A stretch of 64,000 nt of DNA from Streptomyces sparsogenes (GTDB lineage: Bacteria > Actinomycetota > Actinomycetes > Streptomycetales > Streptomycetaceae). Under the pieces are notes generated by a model. The model was not told the DNA's origin. It did not search any database and saw only the letters and a program-made list of their open reading frames with translations. The position numbers and the translations under genes were made by a program. The stretch lies in assembly GCF_001704635.1 (NCBI RefSeq), contig NZ_MAXF01000030.1, positions 1 to 64,000 on the forward strand, read 5' to 3'. Positions 17,126 through 25,990 of the stretch are shown here, piece by piece (within the stretch, counting starts at the first letter, position 1; each line of letters opens with the position of its first letter).

Positions 17126-17178
17126 GCCCCGCCCACCGGACTCCGCCGCGTCCCCATGGAGATGGAGTAACACGAGTC

Positions 17179-20100
17179 GTGAAGACCTCAGCCCCGTACT
17201 ATCCGGAACTGAGCGCAGCTCAGATCGCGGACCTCATCGCGCCGCTGGCGCGATTCGACGCCCAGACCCTCGGAGTGTTCCGAGGCCGGAAGGGCCCCCG
17301 GGCCGCCGTATCCGCCGACGCTGCCGGGTCCACCGGCGCCACCACCCACGCCACGGTGGCTCAGTGGTGCGCGGCCCCCGAGCACTATCCGTTCCAGAAG
17401 ATCATCAGGAACGCCGCCGCGACGCTCGCCGACCCCGACCCGGTCGCGCCGTTCGCGCCGCTGTTCGCCGATCCCCGGGCCGCGCTGTGGCAATTACTGG
17501 CACGTGCCGAGGCCCGACTGCGCGAGGTGTACACCAGGCCGCTGGTCGCCGCGGTCAACCACGCCCGCCGCCAGGGCCGGCTCGTGGGCGCGGACCCGGC
17601 CGAGCGGTACCGGTATTTCGTCGACCAGTCGTTCCGTCATTCCTTCGAGGCACTGAGCGGGCTGTCGTTCCCCGTGCTGCGTGATGTCACGCGCGTCGTA
17701 CTGGCCTACGAGGCCCACAACTTCCGGGAGCTGTGCCTGCGGCTCTCGGCCGACCGGGAGGCGATCGCCGCCGCCTTCGGCATCGGCCCGGCGGACCCGG
17801 TCGTCTCCTGCGGGTTCGCCGACGGCGACGCCCACCACCAGGGCCGCAGCGTGTCCGTCCTGGAGTTCGGGTCCGGTAGGAAGCTGGCCTACAAGCCGCG
17901 GGACGTGTCCTGCGAGGCCGCGTACGCCGTCATCGCCCGCGAGGCCAACGACTGGCTGGGCACCTCGCTCGTCGCCGCCGAGGTCCTGGAGCGGCCCGGC
18001 TACGGATATGTGGAGTACGTGGCGGCGGAGGACGTCGCCGACATCTCCGCGCGGTTCATGGCGGCCAGCGGCGAGCTCGCCGCCGTGCTGTACCTGCTCA
18101 ACGCGCAGGACATGCACTTCGAGAACGTCGTGGCCACGCGCCGCGGCCCGGTGCCGATCGACCTGGAGACGATCCTCCAGCCCGCCCGGCTCCACCCCGG
18201 CGCCCCCGAGGAGACGCCGGACAACGCCCATCACAGGCTCACACAGTCGGTCTACGGCATCGGGATCCTGCCCCTCCTCATGGCCGGCCGGGACGAGGAC
18301 TCCGGCTATGTGGACCTCGGCTTCCTCGGCGAGCAGGGCGGCGGCGAGTCGCCGTTCACGTCCGTGCGGTTCGAGGCTCCGTTCACCGACGAGGTGCGTC
18401 TGACGCTGGGCAGGCAGGCGGCGGAGGAGCGGCGGACGGTCGTGGGGACGCTGAGCCAGGACGAGGTCCACGCGCTGGGCGAGCGGATGGCGTCCGGATT
18501 CGTCCGGGTGTGCCGCGCGGTGATGTCGGACAGGGAGCGCTGGACGGCGCTGGTGCGCGGGGCGGCGGCCGGCGCGTGCGTGCGCTACCTCCACAACCCG
18601 ACGGCGGTGTACGCGCAGACGCTGCGCACGGCCTCGAGCGCCCGGGCCATGAACGACCGCGCGTCCTATCTGGCGGCGCTGAAGCGGGTGGCCATGGCCA
18701 GCCGGCCCGCCGCGCGCGCGATCGTCCGTTCCGAGCTGCGGCAGCTCGCGGGGCGGGACGTCCCCTACTTCACCGTCGGCGCGTCGGACGTGGCCCTCAT
18801 GGACGGCGAGGGGACCGAGGTCGGGGCCGTGCTGCCGGTCTCCCCGATCGACGCGGCCGCGGCGAAGGTCGCCGCCCTGACCGAGTTCGAGCTGGGCGAG
18901 CAGCTCAGGCTCATCCACTCCGCCTTCTCCTGCCGCTTCCCCGACGACCACCTGGCCTCGGCGGACGGCATCGGCCTCCCGCTGTCCGGCGGCGCGGCGA
19001 GCGGGCGGCGTACGAGCGGGCGGCGTAGCGGGGCGGCGGGCGACACGCTCGCCGGGGTGGTGACCCGGCTGTGCGACACCATGGTCGCCTCGGCCCTGCC
19101 CGACCGGTACGCCCACCTCCCCCACACCTGGATCGGTCCGCTGGCCTCCGCGCAGGCCAACCGGCCGTGGCCGCCCGCGGTGCTCGGATACGACCTGTAC
19201 ACCGGGAGGGTCGGCCCGGCGCTGGCCCTGGCGGCGGCCGGCCGCGTCCTGGACCACCCCGCCTACCGTGACCTGGCCGGACAGATCTTCTCGGCCATCG
19301 CGGAGGGCCTGTCCGAGCCCCCGTCCGAGCCGCCGTCCGCGTCCCTGTCCGAGTCCCCGTCCGGTCCCCTGTCCGGCACCGCGGACACGCGGCGGGCGGC
19401 GCCCTTCTCCGCGTACTCCGGATCGGCCGGCACGCTGTTCGCTCTGGCGACGGCGGGCAGGCTGCTCGGACAGCCCGGTTGGGTCCGCGCCGCCCAGCAG
19501 GCGATACCCGACGTGCTCGACCCCGTGAACGGCCGACCGGCGGCCGACCTGCCCCTGGACGTCATCAGCGGGCTCGCGGGCGTCCTGTCCTGTGTGACGG
19601 CGATCGGCGGCCCGTACGCCGACGAGTCGGCCGCCGCGCTGACGGACATGCTCACGGACGCCCTGCGGCCGGGCGCCCACCACCCCGTACTCGACCAGTC
19701 CGGCTTCGGACACGGGGTCAGCGGCGTCATCCACGCGCTGAGCCGGGTCCACCCGCGCCTGTCCGGGCGTCCGCGAAGGGCCGTCGAGGCCGCGCTGTCC
19801 CGCCTGATCGGCCGGTTGCGGGACTTCTACGACCCCGCCGAGGGCGACTGGTACTCCAACGTGGCCACCCCCTGGTCCTTCCCCACCGGCTGGTGCCACG
19901 GCTCGGCCGGCATCGCCCTCGCCCTCACGGCGTACGGCGCGGTGTCCGGAGACGAGTCGGCGGAGCCCATGCGGAAGGTGGCCGTGGGCAACATGATCCG
20001 CCGTGGCTTCGGGCGGAACCTGACCTGGTGCCACGGCGACCTCGGCAACCACGACATCCTCCGCGCCGTCGCGAGCGCCGACCACTCGCTGCGCGCCGAG

Positions 20101-20334
20101 GTCGAGGAGGTCGAGCGGACGTGGCTGCGCGCCGAGGTGTTCACCCGCAAGGCCGGTGACACCCGGAGCCGGTACGCGCACACCAACAGCCTCCTGGTCG
20201 GGACCGCCGGGATGGTGATCCACCTCGTCAACCGCCTGGATCCGTCCGTTCGGCTGTCCCCCGTCGCGCTGTCCCCCGTCGCGCTGTCCCCCGTAGCTCC
20301 GTACCGACCCGGTCCGACAGCGGAGGGCCGATGA
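17179..20334 (+). CDS. lanM1: Class II lanthipeptide synthetase LanM (first copy)
   Basis: This 1,051-residue bifunctional enzyme dehydrates Ser and Thr in the precursor and then forms thioether rings. The N-terminal dehydratase has the kinase-like motifs YKPR with Lys239, DMHFEN with Asp311, His313 and Asn316, and PIDLETIL with Asp328. The C-terminal LanC-like cyclase has zinc ligands Cys906 (GWCHGSAG) and Cys951-His952 (WCHGD). A Ser-Pro-Glu linker sits near residue 710, and three 15-base repeats near the 3' end encode SPVAL units. Codon 106 is TTA (17494-17496), rare in Streptomyces and needing the bldA tRNA. The start is GTG 17179. It ends one base before the fused transporter gene, which suggests translational coupling. 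Which precursor it modifies is not determined. Confidence 0.95.
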   Translation: MKTSAPYYPELSAAQIADLIAPLARFDAQTLGVFRGRKGPRAAVSADAAGSTGATTHATVAQWCAAPEHYPFQKIIRNAAATLADPDPVAPFAPLFADPRAALWQLLARAEARLREVYTRPLVAAVNHARRQGRLVGADPAERYRYFVDQSFRHSFEALSGLSFPVLRDVTRVVLAYEAHNFRELCLRLSADREAIAAAFGIGPADPVVSCGFADGDAHHQGRSVSVLEFGSGRKLAYKPRDVSCEAAYAVIAREANDWLGTSLVAAEVLERPGYGYVEYVAAEDVADISARFMAASGELAAVLYLLNAQDMHFENVVATRRGPVPIDLETILQPARLHPGAPEETPDNAHHRLTQSVYGIGILPLLMAGRDEDSGYVDLGFLGEQGGGESPFTSVRFEAPFTDEVRLTLGRQAAEERRTVVGTLSQDEVHALGERMASGFVRVCRAVMSDRERWTALVRGAAAGACVRYLHNPTAVYAQTLRTASSARAMNDRASYLAALKRVAMASRPAARAIVRSELRQLAGRDVPYFTVGASDVALMDGEGTEVGAVLPVSPIDAAAAKVAALTEFELGEQLRLIHSAFSCRFPDDHLASADGIGLPLSGGAASGRRTSGRRSGAAGDTLAGVVTRLCDTMVASALPDRYAHLPHTWIGPLASAQANRPWPPAVLGYDLYTGRVGPALALAAAGRVLDHPAYRDLAGQIFSAIAEGLSEPPSEPPSASLSESPSGPLSGTADTRRAAPFSAYSGSAGTLFALATAGRLLGQPGWVRAAQQAIPDVLDPVNGRPAADLPLDVISGLAGVLSCVTAIGGPYADESAAALTDMLTDALRPGAHHPVLDQSGFGHGVSGVIHALSRVHPRLSGRPRRAVEAALSRLIGRLRDFYDPAEGDWYSNVATPWSFPTGWCHGSAGIALALTAYGAVSGDESAEPMRKVAVGNMIRRGFGRNLTWCHGDLGNHDILRAVASADHSLRAEVEEVERTWLRAEVFTRKAGDTRSRYAHTNSLLVGTAGMVIHLVNRLDPSVRLSPVALSPVALSPVAPYRPGPTAEGR
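17494..17496 (+). promoter_or_regulatory. TTA (bldA-dependent) codon in lanM1
   Basis: The TTA at codon 106 (Trp-Gln-Leu-Leu context) is in frame. In Streptomyces TTA is read only by the developmentally timed bldA leucyl-tRNA, so translation of this synthetase may be delayed until late growth. I noticed no other in-frame TTA in the genes of this locus. Confidence 0.85.
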
Positions 20335-20335
20335 C

Positions 20336-23300
20336 ATGACGTGGAACCTCATCAACCGTCGGTCCGCCCAACCCCGGCGGGTACCGACGATCACGCAGGT
20401 GGCCCAGACCGAATGCGGCCTGTGCTGCTGTGTCGCGGTCCTGCGCTACCACGGGCGCGCGGAGGAGATCTCCACCGCGCGGCAGGTCATGGAGGCCGGC
20501 CGGGACGGCCTCAGCGCCACTCAGCTCGCCCGCTTCCTGCGGGAGCGCGGCATGGAGGCGAAGCTCTTCCGCGTCAAGGACGTGGCGGCCCTCGCGAAGT
20601 TCACCTCACCGGTGATCCTCTACTGGGAGGACTACCACTTCGTGGTCCTCGAGCGGTTCGACGGCCACACCGCGGTCATCATGGACCCGGCGCTCGGGCG
20701 GCGGCGCCTCGGCAGGAAGGAGCTGGAGGCCTCCTTCAGCGGCATCGCGGTGTCCGCCGAGCCCGGCCCGGACTTCGAGCGGACGCCCCGGAAGTTCATG
20801 GCGGACTGGCGCGGCATCCCGCTCTTCGCGAAGGGCTCGCGCAGGCGCATCGCGCTGGTCGGTCTTCTGTCGCTCGGCGGATACGGGGGCACCCTCGGCA
20901 TACCGATGCTGACGGAATGGGCGGTCGACCGGTACGTCCGCTGGGGCGGCCTGGACGACCTGGCCACGGTCCTTTCCGTCATCGTCGCCGTGGCCATCGG
21001 CTACTTCGCGCTGTATCTGCTCAGAGTCGCCGTCCTCTCGTCCGTGGTGGCGATGATGGGCGAGCACCTGATGATCCAGACGTTCTCCAAGCTGCTCTCC
21101 CTCCCGTACAAGTTCTTCACGACGCGACAACCCGGCGAGCTTCTGTTCCGGCTCAACAGCGTCAACGTGATCAGGGATCTGCTGTCCTCGCGTGTGGCTC
21201 AGGGCGTGCTGGACGTCGGGACGCTGTTGTGCGTGAGCGGTTATCTGCTGATCGCCGAATGGCGCCTCGGCCTGATAGCGGCGGCCCTTTCCCTGGCCAA
21301 CGCCCTGTATCTGGTGAAGACCCGCATCCGGGTGCTGGAGTCCGTGGACGCGGAGATGACCCACCTGAGCAAGAGCCAGTCGGCCCAGCTGGACGCGATC
21401 GTCTCGGTGCCCACCATCAAAATGGGCGGATATGCCGCCGAGTTCCTCGCGAGCTGGAGCAAGGTGTACGCCTCGTCGCTCCAGGCGATGAAGGACCGCA
21501 TGCGGCTGCAACAGGGCCGCATCACGGGCCTGACCGCCACCACCCAGATGTTCGGCCCGCTGATCCTGCTGCTGTCGAGCCTGTATCTCGTCGGCCACGG
21601 GCAGATCTCCCTGGGCCAGGCCATGGCGGTGCAGACGGTGTCCGGCACCTATTTCGCGCTGTCGACCTCGGTGTTCCAGACCTGCACCGAATTCGCGGAG
21701 GCGTCCCGCTACATGGCGCGCCTCAACGACATCGCCGAGACGCCCTCGGAGGACCGCGGCGGCGACCTCAAGCAGCTGCCCTCGACCTCCATCCGCCTGA
21801 CCGACGTCGGCTTCCAGTACACCCGCCACAGCGAACCGGTCCTCAGCGACGTCTCGATCGACATTCCGGCCGGGGCCAAGGTCGCCCTCGTCGGCCCCTC
21901 GGGATCCGGCAAGTCCACCCTGGGCCGGATCATCTGCGGGCTGTACGAACCGACGCGGGGCACCATCGAGTTCGGCGGGCGGGACATGAGCGAATACGAC
22001 AAGGACTCGCTGCGCCGCTCCATCGGATACATCCCCCAGGAAGTGCATCTGCACAACCGCACGATCCTCGAGAACCTGACGATGGGGCAGGACATCCCCG
22101 AGGAACAGGTGCGTGAATTCTGCGAGAGCGTGGGAATCCTCGACTTCCTCGAGGACCTTCCCATGGGGCTCAACACGCTGATCTCGGAAATGGGCGCGAA
22201 CTTCTCCGGCGGTCAGCGGCAGCGGCTCGCCATCGTCCGGACCCTGCTCCAGCGGCCCTCGATCCTCGTCCTCGACGAGGCGACGGCCTCGCTGGACACC
22301 ATCAACGAGCGGCGCGTCACGGACATCATCCAGGACATCGGGGCGACACAGATCATCATCGCCCACCGACTGGCGACCATCAAAGCGGCCGACCGCATTT
22401 ACGTGCTCGACGGTGGACGCGTCGTCGAGCAGGGCAGTCACGAGGAATTGCTGAACGGAGGTTCGGTCTACATGAAGCTCTACGCGGACGGTGACCCCGA
22501 TGCCCTGGTGGCGGGGCGGGAGAAGGCGGCCTGGGAGAACGCGATCGGCCCGGAGGGCCCGATCTGTGACCCGGACGTCGCCCTCCCCGCCTTCCTCCCG
22601 TTCTATCAGCACCTCGTGCCCAGGAGTTCCGTGGTCGCGGCGCTGCGGGAGGTGATGGCCCCGGCCACGCGCCCCGAACGCCACGAGGCGGTGGTGGACA
22701 CCATCTGGGGCGAGCTGCTGACCGCCGTCGAGGGCCACTCCTTCCGGACGCTGATCGGCGAGTTCCACACCTTCCGCGAGGGCCTCGGGCTGCCCATGAC
22801 GGCCGACGGCGACGAGGCGCTGCAACGGTTCCGGAGGCATCTCGGCGCGCCCGGCACCTGCCGGCGCATCGCCGACGCCTACCCGGTGCTGCGGCAGCGG
22901 CTGTCCACCCTGCTGGACAACTCGCTCGACGCGTACACCGACATGTTCTGCGCGTACACGGCGGACCAGGAGGCGCTGCGCGCCGCCGGTCTGACGCCGC
23001 GCACGGCGGCGGCCGGGGAGCTGATCGAGGACGTCTTCCTCACCGGCTCCGACCCGCACAACGACAACCGCCAGGTGGTCGGGGTGCGGCTGACCAGCGG
23101 CACCAAGCTGGTCTTCAAGCCGCGGGCCCTGGCGACGGACGGTTTCGTACGGGACCTGTACGCGGCCGCCGACCCGTACCTCAGCTTCTCGCTGCGCGAG
23201 TGCCTGCCCGTCTCGGTGACCTCGGGGTCCCACGGCTGGCAGCAGTTCGTCCCGTCGGAGCCGATGACCTCGCCGGACCAGCCGGCCCGGTACTTCTACC

Positions 23301-25387
23301 GGTTCGGCGCGCTGTGCGCGATCCTCTCCGCCATCGGGGCCTCCGACCTCCACGACGAGAACCTGCTGGCCCGCGGCGAGAATCCGTGCGTCATCGACAC
23401 CGAGACCATCCTGCGGCCGGACGCGGGCGTGGAGAACGACACGCTTCCGCACCTGCTGATCAATCACACCAAGCTGTCGGTCGTCTCCACGATGCTCGTC
23501 CCCTCGATGAGCCCGGCCTCCCCCGTCGACTTCCTCATGGCGGGGGTGGGCGTGGCCGGCGACCAGCCCTCCAAGATGACCAAGACGGTGGTGCGCGACC
23601 CCGGCACCGACGGCATGTCCGTCGGACGGGATCCCATCACCTACCGGCAGGACGCCAACCTGCCGCGTCTCGGGGACGCGCCGCTGTCCGCGACCGACTA
23701 TTTCTCGGATGTGCTGGCCGGCTACACCGACGCCCTCGAGTTCGTGCGCGGCGGCGCGATCCCGGCGCTGCTCGACACCCACCGGGACATGCCCGTCCGG
23801 TATGTGCTGCGGGCGACGCTGGTCTACAGCCGCTTCATGGACGCCTCGACGCACCCCTCCTACCTCGCCCGGCCCGAGGAGGCCGAGCGGCTGTTCGGGC
23901 TGCTCGGGAACTCGGGCCAGTTCACCGCCGAGCTGGCCCAGCGGATCGCCGCCGAGGAGCGCGCCGGCATGCACACGGGGAACGTGCCCTACTTCAGTTC
24001 ACGGGCGGACTCCACCGACCTGGCCACCTCGCGGGCGCGCTTCCCCGAGGCGTTCACGACCTCGTCGCTGGACCACGCCCGGCGCGGCGTCGCCCTGAAC
24101 GCCGCCCGGCCCGACCACTACCACCACTTCCTCCTCGAGGAGTGCTTCAGCGAGGTGTTCGGCGAGGACAGCCCCGCCGGCCTGTCCCGGCACAGCGTGT
24201 TCGCCGGGCCGCTGCGGCACGCCCGCGCGGGGGCGTGGTGGCCGGAGATCGCGCGGCGGATCGCCGACCTCGGCGTGACCCTCCACACCCCGGACGGTCC
24301 GCGGACCGGCTGGCTGGGCGGCATCGGCCCCGGGCGGGACGCGGCGACCATCACCCCGGGCAACTTCGTCTCGTTCCACGACATGGGCGGCATCACGGCC
24401 TTCCTCAACCGGGCCAACCGCCTCGACGACGGCTTCCGGACCGTCCACCACCGCGCCGACCGGGGGCTCGACGATCTGCTGGCGGAGTACGGCGAGGGCC
24501 TGCGGCAGACCCCGGAGTCCGTGTTCTCCGGCGCCGCCTCCCTGCTGCTCACCCGGCCGCAGGCGACGCCGACCGACTGGCTCGGGCCCGTCCTCGACGA
24601 GGTCGACACGCGGGCCGCGGCGGGCCACCTGGAGACCGACCTGAGCAACGGCCCGGCCGGCCTGCTGATGGTCCTCCTGTCCCGCCTGGAGGCCGGGGAC
24701 GACCCCGCCGCCCTGTGCGGCGAACCCCGGCTCGCCCGGCTGCGCGATCTGGCCCTGGGCCATCTCCGGGCCCCCAGGACCGCGCCGTGGTTCGACCTGG
24801 CCCACGGCGAACTCGGGCTCCAGTGGGCCCGCGCCCGCGTCGGCCGGGTCCTCGGCGACGAGGCGCTGGCCCGGGCGTCCGCGGACTGGCTGACCGTACG
24901 GGCCGGCTCCGGCACGGGAGGCTCGTTCGCCGGGTGGTGCAACGGCGCCGCCGGCCTGCTGCTGGCCTCCGCCGAGATCCTGTTCTCCGCCGGCCGCCCG
25001 GACGAGCTGTCCGGACGGCGGCTGACGACCCTCGTCGAGGCCGCGACCCGGCTGCGCCCCGGCCGCCCGGTGGACCTGTCGGTCTGCCACGGCAGCAGCG
25101 GCGTGATCCAGTCGCTGATCGCCACGGCCCGCGTCCTCGGCGACGACTCGCTGCTCACTCGGGCCCACGAGTACCAGGAACTCGTCCTGACCAGGGCCCG
25201 CGAGAACGGCTTCTTCACGGGCTCCCCCGGCCGGACCTCCCTGCTGGGCTACATGCTCGGCTGGGCCGGCATCGGCGACACCGACGCCCTGCTGCACGCC
25301 ACGGAGCAGAGCCACGACGACGGCTTCTTCCGCGTCCCGGTCGCGATGACCTCGGGCTTCGCCCGGCTGGCCCAGCCGGTGGGGTGA
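20336..25387 (+). CDS. lanTM: Fused C39-peptidase ABC exporter and class II LanM synthetase
   Basis: This single 1,683-codon reading frame joins two complete machines. Residues about 1-715 are a LanT-type exporter: a C39 peptidase (QTECGLCC, Cys27; His101; Asp117), a membrane domain with several helices (about 160-440), and an ABC ATPase (Walker A GPSGSGKST at 520-528, FSGGQRQR at 623, Walker B Asp647). After a short linker, residues about 740-1683 are a full LanM: FKPR with Lys928, DLHDEN with Asp1004, His1006 and Asn1009, IDTETIL with Asp1021, and cyclase zinc ligands Cys1535 (GWCNG) and Cys1584-His1585 (VCHG). No stop interrupts the junction. A GTG at 22508 could restart translation but has no good ribosome site. 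It should modify one precursor, cut leaders after HGG and export both peptides. Confidence 0.93.
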   Translation: MTWNLINRRSAQPRRVPTITQVAQTECGLCCCVAVLRYHGRAEEISTARQVMEAGRDGLSATQLARFLRERGMEAKLFRVKDVAALAKFTSPVILYWEDYHFVVLERFDGHTAVIMDPALGRRRLGRKELEASFSGIAVSAEPGPDFERTPRKFMADWRGIPLFAKGSRRRIALVGLLSLGGYGGTLGIPMLTEWAVDRYVRWGGLDDLATVLSVIVAVAIGYFALYLLRVAVLSSVVAMMGEHLMIQTFSKLLSLPYKFFTTRQPGELLFRLNSVNVIRDLLSSRVAQGVLDVGTLLCVSGYLLIAEWRLGLIAAALSLANALYLVKTRIRVLESVDAEMTHLSKSQSAQLDAIVSVPTIKMGGYAAEFLASWSKVYASSLQAMKDRMRLQQGRITGLTATTQMFGPLILLLSSLYLVGHGQISLGQAMAVQTVSGTYFALSTSVFQTCTEFAEASRYMARLNDIAETPSEDRGGDLKQLPSTSIRLTDVGFQYTRHSEPVLSDVSIDIPAGAKVALVGPSGSGKSTLGRIICGLYEPTRGTIEFGGRDMSEYDKDSLRRSIGYIPQEVHLHNRTILENLTMGQDIPEEQVREFCESVGILDFLEDLPMGLNTLISEMGANFSGGQRQRLAIVRTLLQRPSILVLDEATASLDTINERRVTDIIQDIGATQIIIAHRLATIKAADRIYVLDGGRVVEQGSHEELLNGGSVYMKLYADGDPDALVAGREKAAWENAIGPEGPICDPDVALPAFLPFYQHLVPRSSVVAALREVMAPATRPERHEAVVDTIWGELLTAVEGHSFRTLIGEFHTFREGLGLPMTADGDEALQRFRRHLGAPGTCRRIADAYPVLRQRLSTLLDNSLDAYTDMFCAYTADQEALRAAGLTPRTAAAGELIEDVFLTGSDPHNDNRQVVGVRLTSGTKLVFKPRALATDGFVRDLYAAADPYLSFSLRECLPVSVTSGSHGWQQFVPSEPMTSPDQPARYFYRFGALCAILSAIGASDLHDENLLARGENPCVIDTETILRPDAGVENDTLPHLLINHTKLSVVSTMLVPSMSPASPVDFLMAGVGVAGDQPSKMTKTVVRDPGTDGMSVGRDPITYRQDANLPRLGDAPLSATDYFSDVLAGYTDALEFVRGGAIPALLDTHRDMPVRYVLRATLVYSRFMDASTHPSYLARPEEAERLFGLLGNSGQFTAELAQRIAAEERAGMHTGNVPYFSSRADSTDLATSRARFPEAFTTSSLDHARRGVALNAARPDHYHHFLLEECFSEVFGEDSPAGLSRHSVFAGPLRHARAGAWWPEIARRIADLGVTLHTPDGPRTGWLGGIGPGRDAATITPGNFVSFHDMGGITAFLNRANRLDDGFRTVHHRADRGLDDLLAEYGEGLRQTPESVFSGAASLLLTRPQATPTDWLGPVLDEVDTRAAAGHLETDLSNGPAGLLMVLLSRLEAGDDPAALCGEPRLARLRDLALGHLRAPRTAPWFDLAHGELGLQWARARVGRVLGDEALARASADWLTVRAGSGTGGSFAGWCNGAAGLLLASAEILFSAGRPDELSGRRLTTLVEAATRLRPGRPVDLSVCHGSSGVIQSLIATARVLGDDSLLTRAHEYQELVLTRARENGFFTGSPGRTSLLGYMLGWAGIGDTDALLHATEQSHDDGFFRVPVAMTSGFARLAQPVG

Positions 25388-25399
25388 CCCGGGCCCGGG

Positions 25400-25424
25400 C
25401 CCCGGCCGCCGCCGGCGGCCGGGG
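25400..25424 (+). terminator. GC-rich hairpin just after lanTM
   Basis: CCCCGGCCGCC (25400-25410) pairs perfectly with GGCGGCCGGGG (25414-25424) around three bases, 13 bp past the stop. It probably works with the larger inverted repeat that follows. Confidence 0.6.
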
Positions 25425-25437
25425 CCGGGGATCCGCG

Positions 25438-25493
25438 GTGAGTATGGGACACCGACACGCCGTGGCGTCGGCGTGTCGGTGTCCCATACTCAC
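25438..25493. terminator. Perfect 24-bp inverted repeat between convergent genes
   Basis: The arms at 25438-25461 and 25470-25493 are exact reverse complements (GTGAGTATGGGACACC at the outer end) around an eight-base loop. It lies between lanTM and the minus-strand merR, where a bidirectional terminator would serve both. It is unusually long and perfect for a terminator and has no T run. Confidence 0.7.
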
Positions 25494-25549
25494 CACAAAG
25501 GCAGTTCCTCACCACAAAGGCCGCTTCCTCACCGCAAAGGCAGCGCGGG
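25491..25549. repeat. Three tandem copies of a 19-20-bp repeat
   Basis: CACC(A/G)CAAAGGC recurs at about 25491, 25510 and 25530. The copies are separated by AGTTCCT or CGCTTCCT, and the last is partly degenerate. The repeats start inside the right arm of the 24-bp inverted repeat and end next to the merR stop. No function is evident. Confidence 0.6.
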
Positions 25550-25554
25550 GAGGT

Positions 25555-25929
25555 TCAGCCCTTCGCCGCCAGGCCACCCGAGGCCGTATCGATCACCTCG
25601 TCCAGGACCGCGCGCGAGCGCTGGAGGTCCTCGATCATGCGGTCGATGCGGTCCCGCTCCGCCGTGAGGTCCGTGACCAGGCGCTCGTCGGCGATCTCGG
25701 ACGGGCCGCCGTCGGCGTCCCTCATGCACGGGAGCAACTGCCCGATCCGGGAGCTGGACAGCCCCGCGGCGTACAACTCCTGGATCCGCAGCACCCGGTC
25801 GACGGCGCCCTCCCCGTACTCCCGGTGGCCGCCGGGAGTACGGCGCGCCACCAGCAGCCCCTGCTGCTCGTAGTAGCGCAGCGACCTCTCGCTCACGCCC
25901 GTACGCCGGGCCAACTCACCGATCCGCAT
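25555..25929 (-). CDS. MerR-family regulator, divergent to an OYE gene
   Basis: This 124-residue protein begins MRIGELARRTGVSERSLRYY, the signature MerR helix-turn-helix, followed by EQQGLLVARRTPGGHREYGE and a coiled-coil dimerisation helix (VTDLTAERDRIDRMIEDLQRSRAVLDEVI). One Cys (LLPCM) lies in the middle, with no obvious metal-binding pair, so the effector is probably organic or redox-related. The start was moved from 25974 to ATG 25929, where the conserved domain begins. It is divergent from the Old Yellow Enzyme gene, with a palindrome between them, so it very likely controls that enzyme. Confidence 0.88.
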   Translation of the reverse strand: MRIGELARRTGVSERSLRYYEQQGLLVARRTPGGHREYGEGAVDRVLRIQELYAAGLSSSRIGQLLPCMRDADGGPSEIADERLVTDLTAERDRIDRMIEDLQRSRAVLDEVIDTASGGLAAKG

Positions 25930-25951
25930 GACGCACCTCACACCGGGCGGG

Positions 25952-25975
25952 CTTGAATCTGACATCAATGGCAAG
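25952..25975. promoter_or_regulatory. MerR-type palindromic operator overlapping the OYE promoter
   Basis: The 24-bp dyad has CTTG and CAAG ends and a central TGACATCA. It covers a TTGAAT -35-like element for the plus-strand gene, whose ATG lies only 15 bp further on. That leaves room for a -10 at about 25976-25984 and a very short leader. MerR activators bind long-spaced promoters in just this way. Confidence 0.65.
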
Positions 25976-25990
25976 TTCTACGGTACCCGC

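Noticed and set aside
20336..25387. Two separate genes, lanT and lanM2, with a missed stop
   Set aside because: The frame is continuous with correct codon bias through the junction, and the only in-frame restart (GTG 22508) has no good ribosome site. Kept as one gene, with the caveat stated in the finding.
25491..25549. CRISPR array
   Set aside because: Only three short repeats with 7-8-base separators and no cas genes; it is a simple tandem repeat.
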